The notes beneath the pieces are model-generated. The model had not been told where the DNA came from. It did no database searches and worked only from the letters and a program-made list of their open reading frames with translations. DNA of 64,000 nucleotides, taken from contig NC_091047.1 in assembly GCF_963966145.1 (NCBI RefSeq), forward strand, positions 1,116,001-1,180,000, in the 5' to 3' direction. Position numbers and translations under genes: made by a program. Origin of the DNA: Tenebrio molitor. Its lineage: Eukaryota > Arthropoda > Insecta > Coleoptera > Tenebrionidae. Below, one piece after another: positions 22,118 to 34,419 of this stretch; the stretch's first letter is position 1; the number at the start of each line of letters is the position of its first letter.

Positions 22118-23133
22118 TACATTTCCAAAATTAACGTGGATAGATATTTATTTTTCGATTTTAAAAAACATGAAACATGGTTAGCTGTGCAGTTTCGTAA
22201 ATTTTGACATAAACGTCATTACTTGGTTAAATGAAATGGTGAAAAAACGAAGAAAATGTCTATTGTCTGCATAAACGCGCAACGACAGAAGCATCTTTAT
22301 TACGTTCGCCATAAATCAAAATCATGTCTGTTTTCTAATCGTTCGAATACATTTTAATCGTAGTATTTTAATTTTTTCGTAAATGTCAGTTGTGACAATA
22401 GTACATATATTACATTACGAGGCATGAAAGTGATACTTTGCAGACGAGGAGGCGTGTTGAAGAATACGAGGATGCGAAGCGTCCGAGTACTTCGTCAAGC
22501 CTCAGGGTCACGCATAGACACGTTCATGCTGCGTAATGTATTACATTTTTTCTAACATCGTTTTTTAAAAATTTAAAAATAAAATTCTATCGTATCAAGT
22601 CGGACACAGTCACCTAGGTAACGATAACCATTATAGTAAAATGACTATCTATTTGCAAAGTAAAAATGCCTCGGCAGGCAAAAATCGCAAAACTGACTAG
22701 GCTTGAAAAGTGACACTTTCCAGATCCAACTGCGTCTTGAAATGGCCCACTTTCTTGACGATTTCAGGAAAATAAAATTATTGGAAGCATAATTTCATTT
22801 TAAAATAGTACGATGTTTAAAACAGTCACGTTCACTTTGAAAATGTATTGTGGGTTGCATTTTCAGTTCCGCCGGGTTCATTATTACACGTGAAATACCT
22901 GTATATCACGTTTCCATATCGGAAAACTAGGCAGACGAAGATACTTCAAACAATTTTAATTCAAAAAATGTATCCTTTATTTTAAAAAAGTTGCTAGGAC
23001 CTAGAGAACACCACTTGGTGACTTGATGCGTCCATCTTTAAGATTTTTTACAACATAACCAAACTGGTATTATATTTATTTCGAAACGATTGTATAATTG
23101 ATGGAAGCGAAAAACTAAGGAAGAACTATTGGC
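22118..23133. other. Intergenic DNA downstream of vanin copy C
   Basis: No gene supported. Holds one copy of the GTATTGTGGGTTGCATTTTC...CCGCCGGGTTCATTATTAC repeat at 22838-22890, related to 18945-19000 and 61450-61510. Confidence 0.4.
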
Positions 23134-25087
23134 CTATTCGCCAATGACCGAATTAGTTCGGCCAAAAAGACCAAAAACCAAAATGTTTTGTTGCGGTTCG
23201 GTCGTGCTCAACTCGATGGAGCCATTCGCTCTTTTGTTGTCGCAAAATAGAGATTTTGTGATCGGAAGGAGGTCATAGGTAAGGGTGAGGGGTGTGTAGA
23301 ACGTCGTGTTGTCTTTCTCGAAATTCCCGTAGACGGCCATCTTGTTGAACTTAGTGCCGGTGGTGACTCTCGCCCCACAACTCTCGTCGGAGTCATCTCG
23401 ACAAGCCACCAAACTGCAAACGCGAATGTGAGCCGTGGATCTGTCGAATGGAACAACACCGTCAAACGCCATCACTCTAAAAACGACAAAATGGAAACAA
23501 AGCAAATTTAATCCCACGTTTTACTTGAAAATATCAGAAGGAGTGACCCGTTGAGTGTCGACGCTCAAGTCAAAAGTACAACAGAACTTGCGGTCACAGA
23601 TCCTCACCGATTGATTTTTCTGGGCGAGATTGACACGTCGAAACTTGTACCTCGAAGCTTCGAAGTTTCGTAGAGTCACGTAGTTGCTGATGTTGGACTC
23701 TTGGGACAAATGTTGCGCCACCTGAAATAGCACTGGTCAAAATCGGACCAAGAAATCGGAGAAAATGTGTTACGGCAGAGATACAAGTTGTATTTTGTTT
23801 ATTTTTCTGGTTTGGCACGTTCTGGATGACTAGTTTGCTTCCGGATTTTGCGTCTAGGTAGATTTTGGCAGTTTTGTCACCAGGTAGGTATATTCCGCTC
23901 CCCCCGTGCGTCTCTGGAGGTACTCCGTAGTTGGCGGCCAAAAGGTTGACTCCGGTGGAGACGGCATAGCCGTGTTGGACCGTCAGCGCTAAAATACGTT
24001 AAGAAACTTGTTGAACTGAACTGTTGAAATACAAGTTAGCTCTGGAGTTCCCCAAAAATCCATTCTTGTCATTAAAAATAAAAATATTTGATTCAATTTG
24101 CTTTTAGTGATTTTTTAACTCTGCAACACTTGACAGCCTTGCACCGAACCCAACCTAACTTTCCATTTTCCCCTAGATCAAAACTCTCCAGTGTTGTCAC
24201 ATGTCGTGCGGTATTTTTGGATCTGTGATAAGTGAACAGGTATTACATTATAGACGCTTTGATCATTTTTTGAACAATTTCTTGACGAGCTCATTGTAAT
24301 AAATTTCAAAATTGTCTTACACGCATAGAAGGGCGTAGTAGAGAACCACGAAGTTGGATATACCACATCTCTGACTGCGCCATTTGCCAGCACAGTCCTC
24401 GACGGATTCCAGTAGAGGATGTCGAAACAAGTAAACAATCCAAAATTGACACCGAAATCGGTCACAAAAGTGACAGTCTGATTGGCCAATCCTGGAGCGA
24501 GTTTGGGCTCGTTGAACAAATTGATCTTGCGGTACCTTCAAGAACTGTTAAACCAGCTCCGCGGTACAACTAGACACTTACTTTGCGATCACCGACCCCG
24601 TCCTGTCAAACACCAAATTCGTGTTGTAGTAAATCTCTTGTTCGCCGACCTTCTCCAAAAGATTGACCACGACGTACATGTGGTGGTCTCTCGCCAGACG
24701 CCGAAGCTTCTTGATGACGACGTTCTCGTTGATGATCTCGACGGCGTAGTCTTCCGGGTCCACGACAAGTGTGGTGAGTCCATACTCGGGAAAGACCAAA
24801 ATGTCGACTTGCTACAAATAATTGTTTTTAATTTTGTCCAAAGCTACGCTAGTTTCACCTGAGCTGCAGCCTTTTCGGCGAACTTTCTGTATTCCTCCAG
24901 GTTTTTCAAAATTGTGTTCTGGGCCGTGTCGGCAACGGTTGGTTGATATTCAAGGACGGCTGCTTTGTATGCCTAAAATGATCATCAGTGGCAACAAAAC
25001 AATTTTAAAGTCCGATTGAAGACATCCTACCGACACTGCTTTTTGAAGAGAGAACAAAACAGCAACCAGTAGTGTACTCCATTTCAT
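23134..25087 (-). CDS. Vanin-like amidohydrolase, copy C, no GPI tail
   Basis: Seven exons (complement): 25031..25087, 24859..24972, 24582..24811, 24321..24535, 23774..23988, 23525..23721, 23134..23476; 1371 nt, 456 aa. Signal peptide MKWSTLLVAVLFSLQKAVS. The triad is complete: Glu in VFPEYGL, Lys in YRKINLF, Cys in FTCFDILY. The base domain has KFCCTFDL. Unlike the other copies the protein stops right after VFGLFGRTN (SVIGE, stop), so there is no hydrophobic tail; it should be secreted and soluble while the others are predicted membrane-tethered. It is also the most divergent in sequence. Substrate unknown. Confidence 0.88.
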
Positions 25088-25311
25088 GATGGTGTTGTAG
25101 TGTGGAGTGTTTTCTTCAACACAAAATAAAAGACTGTTTTGTACGCGGTCATCTCTGATTCACTGCAACTTTTCCACAACAAATTGTTTAATCTTCAAGG
25201 TCATGGGGGTTTACCATTTAATCTATTTATATGCCATATTTGTACGATAACCAATAATAATTTTTTTGTTATTTCTCAACATGTGAAAGGCGATTTGTAT
25301 TTTTTGTTGTA

Positions 25312-25536
25312 CAGTTAGAGACACGGAATTTCGGGCATCACTGTCAATATACTGTCAAAAAATGTAAAATTACTATGTAAATTATTAACCTCGATGACTG
25401 ATATGCGAATGACGTGAATAGAAAATAAATTTCAAAAATTAACTTTTGAATGTCACGTTGACAATAAAGAGTGATTTACATCGTAATTTTTTGAAGTGAC
25501 AGTAAAATGATGCCCGAAATTCCGTGTCCCTAACTG
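25312..25536. mobile_element. MITE, ACACGGAATTTCG family
   Basis: 225 bp with TIRs CAGTTAGAGACACGGAATTTCGGGCATCA and the inverse ending GGGACACGG...CTAACTG, flanked by TA. Same family as the outer element at 21508-22117, about a third of its length. Confidence 0.85.
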
Positions 25537-25538
25537 TA

Positions 25539-25921
25539 CTTATTGTACCTATTATGTCAAAGAAGAAATAAAAGCATTTTAATTTGAATTGTTTTTTTTT
25601 ATCTATAAACATCAACGTAATCCTGTTTAGTATGTGCAGGTCTCAACACTGAGCGCCGACCCTTGTGAAACACCACCATTTGTGGCAGGATTTGTGATTT
25701 CTGTGAAGTTGGCAACACATAAGTTTTATGTTGGGAACCTGACTTTCAAATTTAAATACGTTAAACCAAAAGTCAAATACAATAAAGTTATCATTATTAC
25801 GCTTTATTTTTAGAAATTTATTTATTAGCTTAATTGTTATTACTCAGCAAAATACACTCATCGTGAGGACTTATTTATGAAGTGTAGATCGTCAGTTATT
25901 GTCATAGATAATATAATAATA
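25539..25921. other. Intergenic DNA
   Basis: AT-rich, no gene or element recognised. Confidence 0.35.
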
Positions 25922-25923
25922 TA

Positions 25924-26363
25924 CGGGGTGATCAAGAAGGACTGTTTAAGTTGGTAATGCTGAATTTTATTTTTAAACGGTACAACTGGCGTAACTTCCG
26001 GTTGTTGACTGCTTCACACTGACAATCGCATCAATGACAAGTCAAATTTGACATTTCAAATTAAATTAAACATGCTGGTGAATCGTTCGAGAGAAGAGTT
26101 AATTTATGTTTAGAGCAAAATGGGGAGCACTTCGAGAATTTCTTTTAGTTAATTTTTAAATTATTATTCCGAATTCCAACTTTGATTTCTTTTTACCGTT
26201 AATTTTTACTCTCATAACCCACCATTTTGTCGTTATTAATGTTACGTCAGATATTTGTCAAATAAACCCACAAAACCCATCCGGTTGCAGTGTTGTAAAT
26301 AGCCGAATAAAAAAATGTTCTTAATTGTATTGCCAACTTAAACAGTCCTTCTTGATCACCCGG
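25924..26363. mobile_element. TIR element, GATCAAGAAGGACTGTTTAAG family
   Basis: About 440 bp with inverted ends CGGGGTGATCAAGAAGGACTGTTTAAGTTGG and CCAACTTAAACAGTCCTTCTTGATCACCCGG, flanked by TA inside a TAATA-rich site. No coding capacity. Confidence 0.85.
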
Positions 26364-26365
26364 TA

Positions 26366-26824
26366 TTATTATATAGAATGCAAACTTCAGGAAATTTGTT
26401 TGAAATAAAACAAGAGCGCCCTCTGCATTTTTGGGGCTAAGTATTAAAAAAAAAAAAACAATAAAAATGGATTTTATTATTCAGCGTCTTTTAGCGTTTA
26501 GTTTTCTATAGATGGATTTTGGCAAAAGGATTTCTATCAACAAATTCTGATTCGATCTCTGAAAGGGTTCGGAAAGCAGTGCCGAAAGAAGTTTTTATTA
26601 ACACATTTAAAAACTGGACAATTATATTTTGACATTTTTTTACTGTCACAATTTAAAGAAAAAACCACGGCCTCCTAGAGACTCATTTTGAAATATATTA
26701 TCAGTATGATTTTCCAAAATCTACAACGGATTTTGCGTTCTATATGTTCTATGTTATCAATAGCAATTATCAAAAACATTTTTCGAATGCGACTGGCCGG
26801 GATAAGAGACGAGTGTCTTACGTA
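26366..26824. other. Intergenic DNA between two MITEs
   Basis: AT-rich, no gene. Nothing further recognised. Confidence 0.35.
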
Positions 26825-27072
26825 CAGTCGCGAGAATTAAATTTTGATCGTCAAGGTCATTCTTTGACGCAATCGAAAATGTTCCATTGTAAAACAGTCG
26901 TAACTATCATAACCTATCATCATGTTGTATGACATTAGTTGTCATTTTTTTCTCATTTTTTTTTACACTTTGTTGACATGCGCATAATCAGGCAGGGAAA
27001 TTTTTTAAATTTGTGACAATCTAACCAAATTTTGAAATGACATTGACGACCAAAATTTATTGCTCGCGACAG
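26825..27072. mobile_element. MITE, CAGTCGCGAG family, copy 2
   Basis: 248 bp, TIRs and interior nearly the same as 21817-22063, flanked by TA. High similarity between the copies suggests recent spread. Confidence 0.88.
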
Positions 27073-27216
27073 TATTTGGGAGGCCGTGAAAAAATGGTAC
27101 GTATTCATAGAAACCTGTGCTAGAAACATTACAACCGACATCTTTATATTTGAGGCTAAGCTCTTAAAACCAAAAACTTTCGCATTCATTGACTTTGCAT
27201 TCTATATACGATAGTA

Positions 27217-28044
27217 CAGGGTGTTTATAAATGTCTGTGATCGCGGTTTGCCATGAAATTAGATTCATACAAATGGTAACCAGTACTATAATAAATTTGA
27301 GGTTAAGTGTAATCTGACAACAGATGTCAGTGCAAAATGTCAATGCCAGCAATGTTTTACCCTTTTACCAATAAAGTGATAGCTGTAGTATAAGTGGTAG
27401 GTAAACGTGAAATAGACTTATCCATTTCAGGCAGATTTGATTTCAGTCAAGTCTGCCTTAAGCCAGGTTGAAAAAGAATGAAGGTTAGAGGAGGAACCAT
27501 CTCTAAAAAAAACCAGGATTCATCTGGTCCGGATGATAGCACCCTAGAAGAGCTTAGGGTTACCAGATGAACATACGAATGGTCAGAAAAGCAAACGAGA
27601 GCAGAGGAGCAGATCAGTGGATTTAGACTGAAGTGCCAATCTCCGCAAAAAAATGTTTGGATTATCTTCAATTCTTTCGCGGATATCTTCCACAATGTCT
27701 TGAGCAACTGGTGGCCTACCTGAAGACTTGCTTTTTACGACGCTCCCAGTTTCCTGAATGCGTTCTAAAGTTTGTCTGATTTTCTGACGTAGACAATGAT
27801 CGTTACAATGGTAATCTGGAAATCTGATGCGGAATTGATCGAGACAAGGTTCGACAGAGTATGCCCAGACACCATCGTTATCTGTACCGTTCCTAAAATA
27901 AGCCTCTAAAATGAATTTATTTTGTTCGAATTCGATCTTTCACAATCTGTCTACTTGACGTGCATTGCTAGTCAAGTTCACGATTTTGTAGAGAATTAGC
28001 TTTTTTCAAAGGCAACGTGATAACAGACATTTATAAACACGCTG
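27217..28044 (-). mobile_element. DNA transposon remnant with transposase N-terminus
   Basis: 828 bp bounded by CAGGGTGTTTATAAATGTCTGT and its imperfect inverse (ACAGACATTTATAAACACGCTG), flanked by TA. On the minus strand, 27585-27931 is an open stretch reading EQNKFILEAYFRNG, WAYSVEPCLDQFRIRFPD, LRQKIRQTLERIQETGSV, SGRPPV and NPNIFLRRLALQ, then a stop. This is a helix-turn-helix transposase N-terminus of the same type as at 16.1-16.35 kb. The catalytic part is deleted. Confidence 0.75.
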
Positions 28045-28226
28045 TATTTTATTTTCTCTATGGTCATTGCAAATCTGTGGCGCCCTCGTGCGGTGATTTT
28101 TTATCATTATCAAAAGAGGGAATTTGGAGATATCTCCCCATGAAAAAGCTTCATTCGTTTTTTTACAAACTGTATACTTTAACATTTTTACAAATATGAA
28201 ACTAGTAACTTACAACGATTACGCAG

Positions 28227-29967
28227 CTAAAAGAGAAAACATTTAACAACACCTAGAACGACGAGGAAAAAGACGGCGTAAAGGTTTCCCGCGGAACTCC
28301 TTCCGAGCAGACCGAAGACAAGAACGTTTTCTTGCGCCCCAGTAGTGGTCATCTGGACGAAAGTACCATTGGTCGCGTTGTTGGTGTCACAATAAACAGT
28401 CTGCGCTATAGTTTTGAGGTTGTAGTTCAGTGTGAGAGGCATGTAGAATGTTCCCTCTTCCTTCTGCAAGTTTCCTTTGACCGTGATCTTTGTGAACTTG
28501 GTGGTGGTGTTGACCCTGGCTCCACAACTGTCATCCTTGTCGGACTCGCAAGCTAATAAAGTGCAAACACGGATGTGGATGTTGTTTGAATTCTGACCGT
28601 CGAAAGCCATCACTCTGGAAAGAAAATAGTGCGTTGGTAAACTCGACAAGCTCGTCTGTACGGTCGTACTTGAAATGGTCCGAAGAGCTGACGGTGTCTT
28701 TGTTGAACATGATGTCGAAAGTGCAACAGAACTTGTTGTCGCAGACCGTGTCGGAAAAATTTCCTGCCTCCAGATCCACCGACATCAAAGTGTACTTCGA
28801 GGTTTCAAAGTCTTTCTTTGTGACGTAGTTGGTGATGTTCGTGTTGCCCGAAGTTCCAGGAAGTCCATACGGAGCCTGCAACGACATAATTTGAAAGTGT
28901 TCCAGCGCCAAAAGAAGAACTAACAATAGTTGGACAAATTGTCTTTTCCACTCTGCGACTTCGGAGGGTCACGTTACTGATTACGAGTTTACTGCTCGGA
29001 CTGCCGTCGATGTAACTGTCGGCGATGGTACCGTCCGCCAAATAAATTCCACTGCCCCCGTGACTGTTCTTCGGCTCTCCGTAGTTGGCGGCCAAGAGGT
29101 TAACACCATTGGCGATGGCGTAGCCGTGTTGGATACTCAAAGCTGCAAGCGATAAATGTAACAATGGAGAGACTGATGGAGTACCCACATGTGAAGAACG
29201 GCATGATGGAGATCCACGCGCTGGGGTAGACCACATCAGTGACGTCATTATTCTCGAGCACAGTGCTTGCGGGGTTGTCAAAGACGATGTCGAAACAGGT
29301 GAAGATGGCGAAAGTCACACCGAAATCGGTTTTGAAAGTGACCCTCTGGTTGGGATCTCCGGGAGTCAAATTGGGTTCGTCGAAGAGGTTTATCTTGCGG
29401 TATCTGCAAGAAGTGGTCAAGAACTCCACCCAGAGACAATCGAAATACGAACTTTGCGATTATGGAGCCGTTTCTGGCGAACACCAGATTGGTGTTGTAG
29501 TACTTGATGTTGTTGCTGGCGTCTTTGGCTTTCTCGAGAAGATTCACCACCAGGTACATCTGTCGCTCTGTAGCCATAGTGATCAACTCTTTGATGACCT
29601 TCTCCTCAGGGCTAATCTCGACGGCGTACTCCGTGGGGTCCGTGACAATTTTCGTGAGTCCATATTCAGGAAAGACAATTATGTCCGCGGACTAGAAGTA
29701 CTTTCGTTACGAATTGTCAACCACCAAGCGCACAACTTTACCTGTTGCCTGGCAGAATCGGTGTATTGCCTGTACTGTTCCAAGTTGGTGACGATCGTGC
29801 TCTTGGGCGTGTCGGCGGTCGTAGGGTAGTACTCGAGTACTGCAGCTTTGTAGCTCTGCAACAGATTGCCAGAGGAGGTTTTCGCGATCTCGTGCAAGCG
29901 TTGAGGAACTTACCACCACCGCCGTAAACGCGCAAAACAAGGCGACCAGGAATACGAAGCGCTCCAT
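28227..29967 (-). CDS. Vanin-like amidohydrolase, copy D
   Basis: Seven exons (complement): 29914..29967, 29742..29855, 29453..29691, 29189..29403, 28925..29142, 28670..28875, 28227..28614; 1434 nt, 477 aa. Signal peptide MERFVFLVALFCAFTAVV; Glu (VFPEYGL), Lys (YRKINLF) and Cys (FTCFDIVF) all present; KFCCTFDI in the base domain; hydrophobic C-terminus LYAVFFLVVLGVVKCFLF without a charged end, as for a GPI signal. Exon lengths 114, about 239, 215 and 218 repeat those of copies A and C, showing tandem duplication with intron positions kept. Its close similarity to copy B, intron 6 included (GTACGACCGT), makes those two the youngest pair. Confidence 0.9.
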
Positions 29968-30521
29968 TTTGACTGTGATACACTGGAAAGGAGCCTCGAC
30001 ACAATTGCACACGTAGGTACCAACCGCGAGATAAGATATCGAATGGTGAAACAGTGCAAGTGTCGGGGACAGATATCCGCAGATAAGAGGAAACCGAAAA
30101 TCGAGACCTGTACACCGGTGCCCCTCCCTCCAAAAAATTAACCAATTGTTGACACTTGAAGCTTTGGGGGCCAAGGTCTATTAAACACGTCCACACATCC
30201 TGTGGAGTCATGCTTTTTTATGATCTCTAATTGATCTGTAATGCAAAGTGATTTAGTGGGTGGTTACACCACAGCAGTTCAATTGGTGACAAGTCGGTCC
30301 ATTTCTACAGATATTTGTACACAGCAAATATTTGCGCACACGTTTATTTGTACAAATTAAAAGCTACAAAGTTTTTATCAGTTGAATGGCTTAATTCTAA
30401 ATACTCCAGAACAATTTTCGGGCGAAATGGTTCACAAAATCAACATTTGCACAAAATCATCCGAGAAACAGTATCTCGAGTGTTTTGTTTTTCTCCTGAC
30501 CCCACCCTATGACTGCCGACT
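29968..30521. other. Intergenic between vanin copy D and the DCST gene
   Basis: Includes the copy D promoter/5' UTR (29968-30060, no clear TATA) and the 3' UTR of the DC-STAMP gene. No other gene. Confidence 0.4.
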
Positions 30522-33500
30522 CTACGAGGGGGCCCCGTCCTTATCTCCCCTCTTGCGCGACTTCCTCCCTTTTGGCACCAACGGCCTCGAGTCCTCGTCA
30601 AAGCTCGCCTCGTCGTCGGTCTCTGTCTCCTGCGCGAAGACGTTCGTCATGGTCCTGGACTTCTTCAGGGCCAGAGCTCCTTGACTCAGGTTGTCCATGC
30701 TGACCGCGTCGCGACGCGGTTGCCTCTCCACGTCTCTGAAAGAGGTGGGGGCCAACTCGATTTCGTCGACGGGTCCCGTTCTCCTTTCGTACTGGTAGCT
30801 GAAGGAGTGTTGACTGGAGTCGCTGCTGTTGCCAGAATCTCGTTCCTCCTTGAAGAGGAGTCGGCCCTCTTCGACGCTCCCGCTGTCGCGGGAGTCGCCC
30901 CGCGAGGGTCTCCTCGACGGGGGCAAATCGTCGTCGTCGTCGGACCCTCTAGAAACAAATCCAGTTCTACTGACGAGACTCTGTGGTCGAGTACCTTTCC
31001 TCGCTGATGTCGGACATGTCGCCGTATTCTATGGGCGACAGACAGACCGTGCAGAGATTCTCCAAGTCGTCGAAGCACTGCTGGCAGTAGACTCCGGGAC
31101 AGGACGGAGTGGCGCACCGGATCGGCTTGATCTGGTCCGACTCCCGGAAGACCTCTCCGCAGACCATGCACGCCTCCTGCTTGTCCGACCCCAAACACAG
31201 CCGAAACAGTTTGCAACTGGAAAGAAAGCAATCACGAGAGCCTCGACAGTACTCTTCGGTACTTGAGCTTGGCCCTGAGGTACTCCTTCAAGGTGATCTT
31301 CGTGATTCCCTTTTGTCCCAGAACGGTGCGCCTCAGCTGTCTCCGCGCAAACTTCAAGAAGCTCAGTCTGGACCTCATGATGTGGTTGTAGAGCCAGATG
31401 GCGCGTTGCTTGGCGCGGACCGGGTGGTAGTAGCACATGATCCAGTGTCTGAGGCGCAGCCCGTAGGGTTCCAACAGGGCGAGGAACCAGCACAAGATCA
31501 AGAGCGTACCGATTTGGACGTAGCGGTCGTAATCGGGAGGGATCGGATTGGGGAGGCACGGTACCGTGTCGATCTCCAGCTCGGTACCCAAGGGTCGGAA
31601 GGCTTTGACGATGCTCTTGAGGAGGTCGGCCAGGAGACCTTCGCCTTCTATTCGCACGGTGGGCATGTTGGGGGCTGTGACCTTCGACTGGAACCGGCCG
31701 TGGTACCGGATCAAGTTCAGCACCCAGTAGAGGGCGTAGTCGACGAGCATGTGCGAGCACAGTTTCAAGGTGGCGGTGGCTAGGACCACGGCGCTCTGCG
31801 CCAGCTTGCGCTTCTCGGTCTTGACCAGGCGACAAGAACTAATCTGGAAATCGCCGCTGGATCACAGCATCAAGGGATTGAGACGGGATTACGGTGATGT
31901 AGAGCTTGCGCTCGCGGTGGTTCAAAGGCAGCACCGTCTCGCGCCCCAGCTTGGCCCTCTGCAGGTCGATCTCTCGGAAGTCTCGAGTGACGTATTTGTT
32001 GTCGAAGCGCTCGCTAGTCAAAAACTTGAATCTGTAGTGGATGACTCTGCAAGGAACAAGCAGTCACTTTGAGAAGCGCTTGCGTCATGCGTACTTGACA
32101 ATCAAAAACACGAAGAAAAAACTGGTGAGGAAGCTGACGAAGTCGAAGAACATCGCGAGCGCCTGCGTCCTGTCCTTGATCTCGTCGACTATCCCGGTCG
32201 CCACCTCCGAATAGGATTTGGAGGCGTTGGTGTGGAAGTGGAACGAGTGGGAGAACTTTATGCGGACGTAGAACATGGTCCTGACGTGTCGGATGAAACT
32301 TTTCACCTCTGAACAATTAATTCGATTAGGGAGCGACACAGTTTCGCCGTTTGTCGATACTTCTGACCACCACTCCGATTATGGAGTTGCTGATGAAGTC
32401 GACCAGCATGCACACGTAGTCGAAGATCTTCACTATGTAGCAGACGGACTGGATGAGGTAGACGATCGAACAGAGCCAGTTGAACCAAGGACCCAGCTTC
32501 GCGTTGCAGTCCTGGATGGCGCTGTCGAAGACGCGAGTGCAGCGCTGGAACGGAGTGCCCAGCTCTTTGTTGCAGATGTTGAGGATCTTGCCGAGGAACT
32601 GGAAGGCGGCTTTGATCACCTTCACTGAAAACAGTTCTCATTTTGCGGACTCGACTAAACCAAAGTAGACGAAGGAAAAGATTCTCAAGGAGAAAATGAA
32701 ACATTACGGAGAAATTACTCTTAGGAATGAATGACGAATGATAACGTTTCTGGAAATGGTGTATCAGCTTTGGACCATCTGAGAATATCAGATTTGAGAG
32801 GAAAATCCATTTTGAAGTGTTGTTTCAACAATAAATTTGTGACTCAAGAGGTGTAGATTTTGTGTGGAAAGCCGATAAAGAAATTCTTAATAGATTGATA
32901 ATCGTTTTATCAGAAACCGTCCTTTCTAAACAAAAAAACAAGAGTCTTTCTCTTTATTTTGGTTTGATAAAAAATTGTGATGCCCCAAATATCGAAAAAT
33001 AAATTTGACATTTGACAGCGTGCACCACGCACACCACTTACGGCCTCCTAGATATGATATAATTTATAATATAAGCAATAACCATAGATGATATTACGAT
33101 AGACTTTTATTCTATCCGGCCGTGCGTATTCGTAGTTCAAAGCATTATTTTTGTTTTCTATGGTGCGCTGTGGCACGGTGCATGGTTGGTTGCCTACTCA
33201 CATTAATTTTTTTAATAAACACATTGTTTTGCCATCCATGCAATTAGAAAACAAGAACAATGGAAACTAGACACTGTAAAATTTAATAAAAGAGGTACTG
33301 CAACGATTAACAAGGGTTTCATTGCTTGATTTGAGAATAAATAAGTATGCAACCAATATTACACATTTTTGTGCTTTCAAAAGAGGGAGATAAATTAATG
33401 TGATTTCAAAATCACAAAGATTTTGCTGCCGCAGGGCCGGATTAGAAAGAGACTTGTCTAGGAGGTCGTGACACCACTTAACCTAACTTTTTATTTTCCC

Positions 33501-34419
33501 ACCGATCAAAATTGTGCAGCGTTGCCACGTGTATTTTCGAGGCAAATTTTGGTGACGGTGTATTTTTGACATTTGAAGATATTCTAGTTCTAGTAGCAGC
33601 ACTAGTGCTGGCTCTACTCACGTATGGCCATGATGACCCTTTTTATTTTCAAGAGTATCTCTTTGATCTTCTTGACGATGGCTTTTATGGTCTTGACCAC
33701 GTTCTTGATGGCGTCCCTGATGGCGTAGAAGGGCTTCTTGATGACCTCGATGATCTGCCTGACGGCGGATTTGAGCTGTTCCTGTCCGCAAGCCAGCGAC
33801 TCGCTCAGCACGCCCATGTTGTTGAGGGTGTTCTTGGCGGGCCCCGTGATGGCCAGGATGAAGGCGTAGGCGAGGAGCGCCTGCCGCCCCCTCTTGGAGA
33901 AAAACTGTGGCAGCGTCAGGAACACAATGCACCTAACAAAAGCCGAGACAGATGAGCGACGGTCTCATTGTGGCCGCTAATTGCGCAATTAGCATTCAAA
34001 TTGGACCTGATGTAGCGGCTGAAGGCGAGCCCCAGGATGAGGACGCTCCCGGAGACCGAGCACATCATCGTCGCCGTCGACAGCTTGAAGTTGAGCTGCA
34101 CCACGAAGAACATGAAGAACACGTAGGTCAAGAAGAAGCCGCCGACGAAGCCGAGCACGCTCTTGGCGATGTAGTTCTCGAAGGAGCCGTCGCGCCGCAG
34201 CCGGTAGAAAAACCGCCGGCACCGGCTGTTTTCGGGAAGCGAACAGCAGCGTCTCACCCGGAGGCGGCAGTCGAGGCAGCAGTGGCGGCACCGCTGGCCC
34301 AAAGTCAGGCGGGGCTCCTCGTCGTGGAGGAGTTTGACGGCGTCGGACTTTTCCTTGGCGAGGTCCGACCGGAAGCCGCGGATGCGCAAGGCTTTGCAGA
34401 AGACCCGAAGATGAGCCAT
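30522..34419 (-). CDS. DC-STAMP domain membrane protein with RING (DCST1/2, sneaky-like)
   Basis: Eight exons (complement): 34007..34419, 33622..33932, 32361..32624, 32095..32308, 31893..32046, 31263..31843, 30995..31216, 30522..30948; 2586 nt, 861 aa. Several TM segments (for example GFVGGFFLTYVFFMFFVVQL in exon 1, LLAYAFILAI in exon 2, DFVSFLTSFFFVFLIV in exon 4, IGTLLILCWFLALLEPYGLR in exon 6), then the DC-STAMP-type YYHPVRAKQRAIWLYNHI block and a C4-type RING (CMVC, CATPSCPGVYCQQC, CTVC) in exon 7. Family members DCST1/DCST2, worm SPE-42/SPE-49 and fly Sneaky act on sperm in gamete membrane interaction or breakdown. Exon 8 encodes a long acidic/Ser-Arg-rich cytosolic tail, which makes the protein longer than human DCST1/2 (about 700-775 aa). 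Assignment to DCST1 or DCST2 is not possible by eye. The first ATG in frame (34419) follows a short leader. Confidence 0.85.
32625..33621. other. Long intron 2 of the DCST gene
   Basis: 997 bp of AT-rich DNA, the only long intron of this gene; the others are 56-87 nt or so. No exon is needed to keep frame. No clear TIR element recognised. Confidence 0.5.

Noticed and set aside
31029..31835. 268-codon alternative minus-strand frame inside the DCST gene
   Set aside because: A shadow of exons 6 and 7 in another frame; rich in Arg/Pro/His as expected from GC-rich coding DNA.
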